From the NCBI GenBank assembly GCA_943323705.2, contig CALPIT020000161.1, positions 1-5,815 of the forward strand: DNA of 5,815 nucleotides, given 5' to 3'. Positions within the stretch are counted from its first letter, which is position 1. Every line of letters begins with the position of its first letter. This stretch comes from Streptomyces griseus (GTDB taxonomy: Bacteria; Bacteroidota; Bacteroidia; Chitinophagales; Chitinophagaceae). The translations under genes were made by a program, and so were the position numbers. The notes below the pieces were generated by a model that saw only the letters and a list, made by a program, of their open reading frames with translations, was not told where the DNA came from and did no database searches. This document shows, in pieces, positions 1 through 5,423 of the stretch.

Positions 1-1
1 C

Positions 2-115
2 TATATGGATTATACAAATGATGCTTGTATGTACATGTTCTCTGCAGGTCAGAAAACTAGAATGCTTGCAACATTTGCAACAGGTGGAGGAAGAACAACT
101 TTCGCTGCTCCTTAA
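2..115 (+). CDS. 3' end of an M43-family (pappalysin/cytophagalysin-like) zinc metalloprotease
   Basis: Only the last 37 codons are present; the gene enters from the left edge and ends at a TAA. The visible peptide starts YMDYTNDACMYMF and continues SAGQKTRM. This matches the Met-turn region and the following helix of secreted M43 peptidases, where 'NYMDYT.D.C...F..GQ..RM' is strongly conserved. The catalytic HExxHxxGxxH motif would lie upstream, outside the window. Such enzymes are usually secreted and cleave extracellular or host proteins; the substrate cannot be read here. The protein stops about 16 residues after the QKTRM segment, so this copy has no C-terminal type IX secretion sorting domain, which many Bacteroidota relatives carry. 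An intrinsic terminator follows 23 bases downstream, so this is the last gene of its transcript. The family call rests on a short but characteristic fragment. Confidence 0.8.
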   Translation, partial: YMDYTNDACMYMFSAGQKTRMLATFATGGGRTTFAAP

Positions 116-138
116 TCAATTCAAAAATATTATTTGAG

Positions 139-170
139 AAAAGCCGCCCCTTGAGGTGGCTTTTTTATTT
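139..170 (+). terminator. Rho-independent terminator of the metalloprotease gene
   Basis: A 10-bp stem (139-148 with 155-164, AAAAGCCGCC against GGTGGCTTTT, one G-T pair) encloses a six-base loop CCTTGA. A run of six T (161-166), then ATTT, follows. It sits 23 bases after the stop codon of the upstream gene. Seen directly by base pairing. Confidence 0.9.
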
Positions 171-324
171 ACCGCAGAGAACATGAGATAATGAGTTTAC
201 GCAGAGGAGTTGGTATTTTCAAAAATAGAATGAACATTTTTTATTTTTAAAAATCGAAATCAATTGTAATTATAAAAACAAGACCTACCTCTGCGTAAAC
301 TCTTTCACTCCTATTCTCTGCGGT
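171..324. repeat. Long inverted-repeat element with CGCAGAG/CTCTGCG arms
   Basis: The left arm (171-207) and right arm (288-324) are reverse complements over 37 bp with no gaps and about 32 matches. The outer 11 bp (ACCGCAGAGAA / TTCTCTGCGGT) and the inner 15 bp (GAGTTTACGCAGAGG / CCTCTGCGTAAACTC) are perfect; the 11 bp between them are degenerate. The arms enclose 80 bp of AT-rich DNA with no ORF. Paired CTCTGCG...CTCTGCGGT motifs resemble dispersed intergenic repeats found in many bacterial genomes, so this is probably one copy of an interspersed family, possibly a MITE-like or REP-like element. No clear target-site duplication flanks it. It lies after the terminator and before the promoter of the next gene, so it need not be transcribed. 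Confidence 0.8.
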
Positions 325-332
325 GAAAAACA

Positions 333-350
333 TTATTGTTTTAACAATAA
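333..350. promoter_or_regulatory. Perfect 8+2+8 palindrome, possible operator
   Basis: TTATTGTT-TT-AACAATAA is a perfect dyad with 8-bp arms. It ends four bases before the putative -7 element (355-362) of the LTA-synthase-like gene and occupies the place of the -33 region. A dyad in this position would suit a dimeric transcription factor. No regulator gene lies in the window, and AT-rich palindromes can arise by chance, so the operator role is inference. Confidence 0.4.
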
Positions 351-354
351 TCAA

Positions 355-362
355 TAGCTTTG
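355..362 (+). promoter_or_regulatory. Bacteroidota-type -7 element (TAGCTTTG)
   Basis: TAGCTTTG matches the Bacteroidota primary-sigma -7 consensus TAnnTTTG exactly. It lies 20 bases before the ATG at 383, implying a short leader of roughly 12-15 bases. The best upstream TTG (336-338) gives a shorter spacing to the -7 element than the usual 17-21 bp, so the -33 side is weak. No Shine-Dalgarno sequence is seen before the ATG, as is common in this phylum. Confidence 0.5.
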
Positions 363-382
363 TTTTGGCTTAAGTTAAACCC

Positions 383-2224
383 ATGTTGTCTAAAATTAAA
401 TTCGCCTTTTATTATTGGTTGCTTTGGATTGGCATTTTTGAAATCGCAAGGCTTGCTTTCATATTTTTTAATTTCAATGAAACTAAAAAAGCTGGCTTCA
501 TCAACGTTTCAAAAAGCTTGCTTTATGGTGTAAGAATGGATGCCTCAATGGCAACTTATGTTCTTATCCCTGTTTGTCTTTTTTTGTTGGCCGGCATCTT
601 TGTTTCATTTTTTGCAAACAGGAGGCTTTATTTTATTTACACAGGCATTATTTTACTTCCGGTTTTATTAATCATAACCTGCGATTTACCTGCTTATAAA
701 GCGTGGGGATATAGACTAGATGCTTCACCATTAAAATATTTAAAAACACCAAATGAAGCATGGGCTTCGGTTAGTAATTTACCAGTGTTTTGGTATGTTG
801 TTGGATTTGTAGTTGTGTATTTAATTTTATTGAAGTCATTCAATACTTTTCTAACCAAACAGCAAGCTCAGCTTGATTTTAATAAAAACAAGTGGATGCA
901 ATTTTTGCTAATGTTGGCGTTCACCGCATCACAAATTCTTCCCTTACGTGGTGGATGGCAATTGGCGCCAATCAACCAAAGCACAGTTTATTATTCTACA
1001 GATAATTTTTCAAACTTAAGTGCTATCAATGTTTCATGGAATTTTTTCAACTCGATTTCAGATGATTTAGAAAAAAGTAATAACCCATATTTATACTTAG
1101 ATAGCATTACTGCAAAAAATGAAATTGCTGATTTATACAACGATGATGGCAATACTATATTTCTAATAGATACAACAATACGTCAACCCAATATTATGCT
1201 TGTTGTTTGGGAAAGCTTGACAAAAAAAGTTGTTGATTCTATGCACAATGGCATTATAGTCACACCTGGTTTTAATCAACTGAAAAAAGAAGGCATTTAT
1301 TTTTCAGATGTTTACGCCACTGGCGACAGAACAGATAAAGGCATTGTAGGCATATTGAGTGGTTATCCTTCACAGCCTATAACATCTATTGTTAAAATAC
1401 CACAAAAAGCAGCGAAATTGCCTAAACTGCCAGAGGCATTTGTAAATGAAAATTATCAGGCCTCATTTTATTATGGTGGGGAACTGGAATTGGCGAATAT
1501 GAAATCTTATTTGTTGGGCAGTGGCTTTAACCATTACACTCAAAAATCAGATTTTGATGCTAAGGACCAAAATTCAAAATGGGGAGCCCATGATGGGGTG
1601 GTAAAAAATAGAATCATTTCAGATTTTAAAAAAATCAAACAACCTTTTTTTACAACCTGGCTCACATTAAGCAGTCATGAACCATACGAAACACCTATTC
1701 CAACAGTGATTGATGGAACGGATGACGAATCACAGTTTACCAATTCCGTTCATTATGCAGATGCCATGGTCACCGAATTTGTAAATGAATGTAAAAAACA
1801 ACCTTTTTGGAAAAATACAATCATGATCATCATTGCCGATCACGGTCATCGATTGCCAAGATTAAATAACAAAATTGAAGACTTTAAGATTCCCATGTTG
1901 TGGTTGGGTGGCGCAGTAACTCAAAAAGGAATGGAGATCAATAAAACCTGTTCTCAAGTCGATCTAGCCGCTACATTACTGGCTCAGCTAAAAAAAGACA
2001 ACAATGCATTTACTTGGAGTAAAAATATCATGAGCGATCAATCAAAACCATGGGCCTATTTTTCTTTCAACAATGGCTTTGGATATATTGAACCGAAAAA
2101 CTATTTCATTTTTGATAATGTAGGAAAATCTATCATGGAAGAAAATGAAAAACATCACGATATTTTGTACCAAAAGGGGAAAGCTTTTCAACAGTTGAGC
2201 TTTGGGGATTATTTGGGGAGATAG
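383..2224 (+). CDS. LTA synthase family membrane protein (MdoB-like alkaline phosphatase/sulfatase fold)
   Basis: A 613-residue inner-membrane protein with two parts. About five hydrophobic segments (roughly residues 8-30, 56-78, 82-104, 135-153 and 171-189) are followed by a periplasmic sulfatase-fold domain from about residue 265 to the end. The domain starts PNIMLVVWES, with E277 as the first metal ligand. The predicted nucleophile is T317 in GDRTDKG, followed by the typical GILSGYP. H432 in LSSHEPY matches the substrate-binding histidine, and D486-H487 in ADHGH supply the remaining metal ligands. By homology with LtaS/OpgB it should transfer a phosphoglycerol or related phospho-head-group from a phospholipid, needing Mn or Mg. 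Gram-negative Bacteroidota make no classical lipoteichoic acid, so the real acceptor (glycan, glycolipid or lipid A) is unknown. The ATG at 383 is chosen because the first membrane helix starts at once and a -7 element lies just upstream. It appears to be a single-gene transcript. Phosphoethanolamine transfer is an alternative. Confidence 0.88.
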   Translation: MLSKIKFAFYYWLLWIGIFEIARLAFIFFNFNETKKAGFINVSKSLLYGVRMDASMATYVLIPVCLFLLAGIFVSFFANRRLYFIYTGIILLPVLLIITCDLPAYKAWGYRLDASPLKYLKTPNEAWASVSNLPVFWYVVGFVVVYLILLKSFNTFLTKQQAQLDFNKNKWMQFLLMLAFTASQILPLRGGWQLAPINQSTVYYSTDNFSNLSAINVSWNFFNSISDDLEKSNNPYLYLDSITAKNEIADLYNDDGNTIFLIDTTIRQPNIMLVVWESLTKKVVDSMHNGIIVTPGFNQLKKEGIYFSDVYATGDRTDKGIVGILSGYPSQPITSIVKIPQKAAKLPKLPEAFVNENYQASFYYGGELELANMKSYLLGSGFNHYTQKSDFDAKDQNSKWGAHDGVVKNRIISDFKKIKQPFFTTWLTLSSHEPYETPIPTVIDGTDDESQFTNSVHYADAMVTEFVNECKKQPFWKNTIMIIIADHGHRLPRLNNKIEDFKIPMLWLGGAVTQKGMEINKTCSQVDLAATLLAQLKKDNNAFTWSKNIMSDQSKPWAYFSFNNGFGYIEPKNYFIFDNVGKSIMEENEKHHDILYQKGKAFQQLSFGDYLGR

Positions 2225-2302
2225 AGCCTCACCCCCAACCCCTCTCCAATAGAGAGGGGAGCAAGCCTCACCCCCAGCCCCTCTCCAATAGAGAGGGGAG
2301 CT
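2225..2302. repeat. Two tandem 39-bp repeats, each with a CCCCTCTC/GAGAGGGG hairpin
   Basis: Unit 1 (2225-2263) and unit 2 (2264-2302) lie head to tail and differ at 2 of 39 positions. Each contains CCCCTCTC-CAATA-GAGAGGGG, an 8-bp stem with a five-base loop. The array starts at the base after the TAG stop of the LTA-synthase-like gene. Read on the minus strand, it encodes the repetitive peptide SPLYWRG(A/V)GGEA, a familiar artefact of dispersed intergenic repeats in Bacteroidota. No T-tract follows either stem, so it is not a canonical terminator for the + strand, but the hairpins could protect the mRNA 3' end or slow polymerase. Confidence 0.9.
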
Positions 2303-2361
2303 ATGAAAATTATTTTCTAAAAAGCAATCTGATATTCTAAAATCGTATGGAGTAAATGAGC

Positions 2362-2380
2362 AATTCACGCTTCGTGAATT
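2362..2380. repeat. Perfect 8-bp hairpin (AATTCACG-CTT-CGTGAATT)
   Basis: A perfect inverted repeat with a three-base loop sits midway between the two convergent genes. AATTCACG/CGTGAATT dyads resemble short dispersed palindromes of this phylum. There is no adjoining T-run on either strand, so a terminator role is only possible. Confidence 0.65.
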
Positions 2381-2401
2381 AATAAACAAAACATAATCAA
2401 A

Positions 2402-2430
2402 TTCCCCCTTTGGGGGATTGAGGGGGCTGG
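2402..2430 (-). repeat. G/C-rich dispersed repeat downstream of iscA, possible terminator
   Basis: On the minus strand this reads CCAGCCCCCTCAATCC, then CCCAAAGGGGGAA. It holds a CCCCC-AAA-GGGGG hairpin (2404-2416) two dozen bases after the iscA stop codon, followed on that strand by a T-rich stretch (2381-2403). This is the common Bacteroidota 'NPLNPPKG' type of intergenic repeat. It is related in layout to the 39-bp units at 2225-2302 but points the opposite way. It may serve as the iscSUA terminator; the stem is short, so this is inference. Confidence 0.65.
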
Positions 2431-2432
2431 TA

Positions 2433-2783
2433 TTACACCGAAAAACTCTCCCCACATCCACAACTCCTACTCGCATTGGGATTATTGAAATGAAAACCTT
2501 TTCCATTCAACCCATCGCTAAATTCAAGTTCGGTATTGACGAGGTATAAAAAGCTTTTTAAATCAGTAACAATTTTCACCCCTTTATCTTCAAAAACTTG
2601 ATCCATGGGTTTTACTTCATTATCAAAATCAAGTTTATAACTCAATCCACTACAGCCGCCACCGACAACGCCTACACGAAGAAAATAACTAGAGTCATTT
2701 TCAACACCTGCATCTTTCATCAATTGATGAACTTTTTCCTTGGCTTTGTCGCTTATGTAAATACTATTGTCTGTGGCTACCAT
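2433..2783 (-). CDS. iscA: A-type iron-sulfur cluster carrier, IscA/ErpA/SufA (HesB) family
   Basis: This is a 116-residue protein, close to the family's usual 105-120. It has the three invariant cysteines: C44 in GGGCSGLSY, and C108 and C110 in SCGCGESF near the C-terminus. These bind iron or a [2Fe-2S]/[4Fe-4S] cluster between subunits. A-type carriers take clusters from the scaffold and pass them to apo-enzymes, chiefly [4Fe-4S] ones, in the cytoplasm. The start codon lies only 11 bases after the iscU stop on the same strand, so the two are almost surely co-transcribed and translated from one mRNA. There is no Shine-Dalgarno sequence; the leader is AT-rich. Sequence alone cannot separate IscA from ErpA or SufA; the symbol follows from the position after iscS-iscU. 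Confidence 0.92.
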   Translation of the reverse strand: MVATDNSIYISDKAKEKVHQLMKDAGVENDSSYFLRVGVVGGGCSGLSYKLDFDNEVKPMDQVFEDKGVKIVTDLKSFLYLVNTELEFSDGLNGKGFHFNNPNASRSCGCGESFSV

Positions 2784-2794
2784 TGTAGTAAATA

Positions 2795-3214
2795 TTAGTG
2801 AATTACACTTTCTTCAAACTTGATTTTTTCCATGCCATTTTTTTCTCTGTAATCGTTGATAGCTGCTTTAATAGCATCTTCAGCCAAAACAGAACAATGG
2901 ATTTTTACAGGAGGAAGATTTAATTCTTCAACGATGGTCATGTTATCAATTTTCAAAGCTTCATCAACACTTTTTCCTTTTAACCATTCTGTTGCTAAAG
3001 AAGAAGAAGCAATGGCAGAACCACAACCAAATGTTTTGAACTTAGCGTCTGTAATCATGCCTGTTTCAGTATTTACTTCAATTTGCAATCTCATTACATC
3101 ACCACACTCAGGAGCACCAACTAGTCCGGTACCCACACTTTTACTAGATTTATCAAGAGTTCCAACGTTTTTAGGATTCTGATAATGATCGATTACTTTT
3201 TCTGAATATGCCAT
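2795..3214 (-). CDS. iscU: Fe-S cluster assembly scaffold IscU
   Basis: A 139-residue IscU that opens MAYSEKVIDHYQNPKNVG, as canonical IscU does. Cluster ligands are visible: C37 and D39 in PECGD, C64 in FGCGSAIASS, and H106-C107 in IHCS. The LPPVK motif (residues 100-104), recognised by the Hsp70 chaperone HscA in proteobacteria, is intact. The protein lacks the extra insertion typical of SufU and lacks NifU's additional C-terminal domain, so IscU is the best call. It receives sulfur from IscS and builds [2Fe-2S] clusters in the cytoplasm. It lies 68 bp downstream of iscS and 11 bp upstream of iscA, in one operon. Confidence 0.96.
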   Translation of the reverse strand: MAYSEKVIDHYQNPKNVGTLDKSSKSVGTGLVGAPECGDVMRLQIEVNTETGMITDAKFKTFGCGSAIASSSLATEWLKGKSVDEALKIDNMTIVEELNLPPVKIHCSVLAEDAIKAAINDYREKNGMEKIKFEESVIH

Positions 3215-3220
3215 GGTATT

Positions 3221-3252
3221 AATTTGATAATTTGATGATTAGTTAATTTGAT
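3221..3252. repeat. Three AATTTGAT copies in the iscS-iscU spacer
   Basis: AATTTGAT occurs at 3221-3228, 3229-3236 and 3245-3252. On the coding strand these read ATCAAATT, just upstream of the iscU start. The whole 68-bp spacer (3215-3282) is AT-rich, and its iscS-proximal half is made of AAATTTT-like runs. It could be simple-sequence drift or an unstructured leader that helps iscU translation. There is no hairpin with a T-tract, so read-through from iscS to iscU is expected. Confidence 0.6.
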
Positions 3253-3282
3253 TTTTAAATTTTTACTTTTAAATTTTGAATT

Positions 3283-4500
3283 TTAGTGCGCCGCCCACTC
3301 AATGGAATCCAAATCAATCCCTTCTTTGTACATTTCCCAAAGTGGACTCATTTCTCTTAATTTCAAAACGGTATCGGTAATAGATTTGATGGTGTAATCG
3401 ATTTCTTCATCCGTTGTAAATCTACTCAATCCAAAACGAAGTGAACTATGAGCCAAATCATCACCCAATCCTAATGCTTTCAAAACATAAGAAGGTTCCA
3501 ATGATGCTGAAGTACAAGCAGAACCTGAACTCAATGCAATATTTTTATTGAATCCCATCAATAAGCCTTCTCCTTCTACATGCTTAAATGAAATATTAGC
3601 TACATGAGGTAAACGATGTTCTCTGCTACCGTTTACATAAGCTTCTTCAATTTTCATCAATTCAGTTTCAAGCTTGTCTCTCATCAAAGCAATTCTTTTT
3701 GCATCAGCTTCCATTTCATTCATACACAATTCGCAGGCTTTACCGAACCCTACAATTCCAGTCACATTTAATGTTCCGCTTCTCATTCCGCGCTCATGAC
3801 CGCCGCCATCCATTTGAGCAGTTACTTTTACTCTTGGATTTTTTCTACGAACGTATAAAGCTCCCACTCCTTTCGGACCATACATTTTGTGGGCAGTAAA
3901 AGCCATTAAATCAATACCATCTTTATTTACATCAACCGGAATTTTACCAACTGCTTGCGTAGCATCTGTAAATACCAAAACGCCATGTTTGCGAGCAATA
4001 GCACTGATTTCTTTGATAGGCATTACGGTTCCAATCTCGTTATTAGCGTACATAATTGCTATCAAAACCGTTGTTGGTCTGATGGCAGCTTCCAATTCAG
4101 CCAAATCAATCAAGCCATCGGGTTGAACAGTCAGGTAAGTAACCTCACCGCCTTGCTTTTCGATATGTTTACAAGTATCTAAAACAGCTTTATGTTCTGT
4201 AGTGGCTGTAATGATATGATTGCCTTTATTGGCATACATTTCAAATACACCTTTAATACCTAGATTATCGGCCTCAGTTGCCCCTGAAGTAAAAATAATT
4301 TCTTTTGGATCAGCACCGATCAACTTTGCCACTTGCTCTCTAGCATAATCAACCGCTTCTTCTGCAGCCCAGCCAAATGGATGGTTTCTGCTGGCAGCAT
4401 TTCCAAAATGGTTTAAAAAATAAGGCGTCATCGCTTCCAAAACTCTCGGATCCATCGGAGTAGTAGCGTTATTATCCAAATAAATAGGCAGTTTCAACAT
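3283..4500 (-). CDS. iscS: Cysteine desulfurase IscS
   Basis: A 405-residue, group I PLP-dependent cysteine desulfurase, matching the usual 400-404. It opens LPIYLDNNATTPMDPRV. The PLP-binding lysine is K205 in TAHKMYGPKG. H103 (TEHKAVLD) stacks on the cofactor, and D179 and Q182 (TDATQAVGK) hold it. The catalytic cysteine that carries the persulfide is C329 in SSGSACTSAS, inside the long mobile loop typical of IscS rather than the short loop of SufS. The C-terminus MYKEGIDLDSIEWAAH is the IscU-binding tail of true IscS. It converts cysteine to alanine and delivers sulfur to IscU, and commonly also to tRNA-thiolation enzymes. It is the first gene of iscS-iscU-iscA. The ATG at 4500 has no Shine-Dalgarno sequence but places LYLDNN-type motifs at the normal distance. 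No iscR lies upstream. Confidence 0.97.
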   Translation of the reverse strand: MLKLPIYLDNNATTPMDPRVLEAMTPYFLNHFGNAASRNHPFGWAAEEAVDYAREQVAKLIGADPKEIIFTSGATEADNLGIKGVFEMYANKGNHIITATTEHKAVLDTCKHIEKQGGEVTYLTVQPDGLIDLAELEAAIRPTTVLIAIMYANNEIGTVMPIKEISAIARKHGVLVFTDATQAVGKIPVDVNKDGIDLMAFTAHKMYGPKGVGALYVRRKNPRVKVTAQMDGGGHERGMRSGTLNVTGIVGFGKACELCMNEMEADAKRIALMRDKLETELMKIEEAYVNGSREHRLPHVANISFKHVEGEGLLMGFNKNIALSSGSACTSASLEPSYVLKALGLGDDLAHSSLRFGLSRFTTDEEIDYTIKSITDTVLKLREMSPLWEMYKEGIDLDSIEWAAH

Positions 4501-4816
4501 AAAATATGATAAGTTTGTTTATATAATTACTATAACGCGAAATTAGGGCAAAAGGTTTTATTTTGCTAGTCTTTATAGAATTCAATATCTGATTTAACGC
4601 ATTTCGTAAATCCTTCCCATCTCCGACTAAATAAATATTAGTGCACACCTGAATTTTCTTCATTGAATAATGATCTAATTTGGAAGATTGTCAAAAAAGG
4701 CATTTATTCTCTATTGATTATAATTGAAAACAATTGCACATAAGTCATTCTGTATTAAAGGCTTGGAAATATTTACACTATTAATCGTATTTAAAAAATT
4801 ATTTTATTCAACTAGA
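4501..4816. other. 316-bp divergent spacer between iscS and the yhcG remnant, no gene recognised
   Basis: This AT-rich stretch must hold the iscSUA promoter and, originally, the promoter of the + strand nuclease gene. I looked in both strands for small ORFs with family motifs, tRNA-like cloverleaf sequence, strong hairpins with T-tracts and an exact TAnnTTTG element for the + strand, and found none that is convincing. A minus-strand open frame (4472-4663) overlaps the iscS start and has no recognisable features. A weak AATTG-AAAA-CAATT dyad lies near 4727-4736. Confidence 0.5.
4538..4545 (-). promoter_or_regulatory. Weak candidate -7 element for iscSUA (TAATTTCG)
   Basis: On the minus strand TAATTTCG matches the TAnnTTTG consensus at all fixed positions but one. 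It lies 37 bases before the iscS start codon, a sensible distance. No good -33 TTG is found at 17-21 bp upstream. No IscR-type binding site can be recognised. Low confidence. Confidence 0.25.
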
Positions 4817-5379
4817 ATGATTGAAAAACATAAACAAAAAAATAAAATCAAGAGCAATTTGATTGGAGAAATATGAGAACTGATCGTTAAAAGTAAAAAT
4901 CAAATTAATGTTTCAGTCAACACTACCATGAGTAGTTTGTATTGGCATATTGGAAAACGAATAAATGAAGAAGTTGAAAAGAAAAATCGAGCTGAAGTAT
5001 ATGGCCAGGAAATCGTTGGTAATCTATGTAAGGAATTATCATTGGAATATGGAACCGCATACTCTGAAAAAAATTTAAGACGAATGATGCAATTTGCCAA
5101 AATATTTCAAGATGAGAAGATTGTCGTATCACTGATACGACAATTAAGTTGGACTCATATTTTAGCTATAATTCCAATTGAAGATGCTTTAAAAAGAGAG
5201 TTTTATATTGAACTTTGTAAGCTTCAAAAAACAAAGAACATATCGAATTACTCCAAACAGAAAAGTCCAACATTAAAGTTGCTGAATATTTAACAAAATT
5301 GCCAGATTTAAAAATTTTGGAAAAAAAGTTGCACCACGCAATTGAAAATGCCAGAAACAAATTTGAAAACAAAGCTTAA
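4817..5379 (+). pseudogene. Decayed DUF1016/YhcG-family PDDEXK nuclease gene (nonsense codon plus internal deletion)
   Basis: Reading from ATG 4817, the frame gives MIEKHKQKNK... and then a TGA at 4874-4876 (codon 20). The same frame continues ELIVKSKNQINVSVNTT, then LYWHIGKRINEEVEKKNRAE, EKNLRRMMQFAKIF and RQLSWTHILAI to IELCKLQK at about 5230. This is the DUF1016 N-terminal domain almost complete, and the homology extends upstream of the ATG at 4928. From 5227 the +2 frame reads KNKEHIELLQ, then SNIKVAEYLTKLPD and KKLHHAIENARNKFENKA, ending TAA 5377-5379; this is the extreme C-terminus of the same family. The roughly 150-190 residues between them, which carry the PDDEXK nuclease core, are missing, and the join is out of frame at an A6 run (5226-5231). 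Intact relatives are about 330-380 residues. A 121-residue product from 4928 could in principle be made but would have a 20-residue out-of-frame tail and no catalytic domain. Confidence 0.88.
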
Positions 5380-5423
5380 TTTGCTGCAGAAATTATTTTT
5401 TTAATTTTTAAGTGACGATTTTT

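Noticed and set aside
208..287. Small RNA or riboswitch inside the inverted repeat
   Set aside because: The interior is plain AT-rich DNA with only trivial palindromes (such as ATTTTTAAAAAT), no promoter and no terminator of its own.
2225..2302. CRISPR array
   Set aside because: The two units are directly abutting with no spacers and no cas genes are nearby; this is a simple tandem duplication of a dispersed repeat.
2042..2506. 154-codon open frame on the minus strand overlapping two genes
   Set aside because: It overlaps the 3' ends of both the LTA-synthase-like gene and iscA, and its middle is translated repeat DNA (SPLYWRG type). No family signal.
2598..2798. Antisense + strand frames across iscA, iscU and iscS (2598-2798, 2856-3182, 3699-3899, 3887-4126, 3955-4182)
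   Set aside because: All lie within well-supported minus-strand genes with complete active-site motifs and show no family features of their own.
4472..4663. 63-codon minus-strand frame upstream of iscS
   Set aside because: It overlaps the iscS start in another frame, has no recognisable motif and lies across the expected iscSUA promoter.
4928..5293. 121-codon frame as an intact small DUF1016-N protein
   Set aside because: Homology to the family continues upstream through a TGA to ATG 4817, and the last ~20 codons are the true C-terminus read in the wrong frame. It is a remnant, not a designed short protein.
4900..5372. Minus-strand frames across the yhcG remnant (4900-5100, 4923-5132, 5166-5372) and across mce (5558-5752)
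   Set aside because: They are complements of sequence with clear + strand protein homology; no start context or motifs support them.
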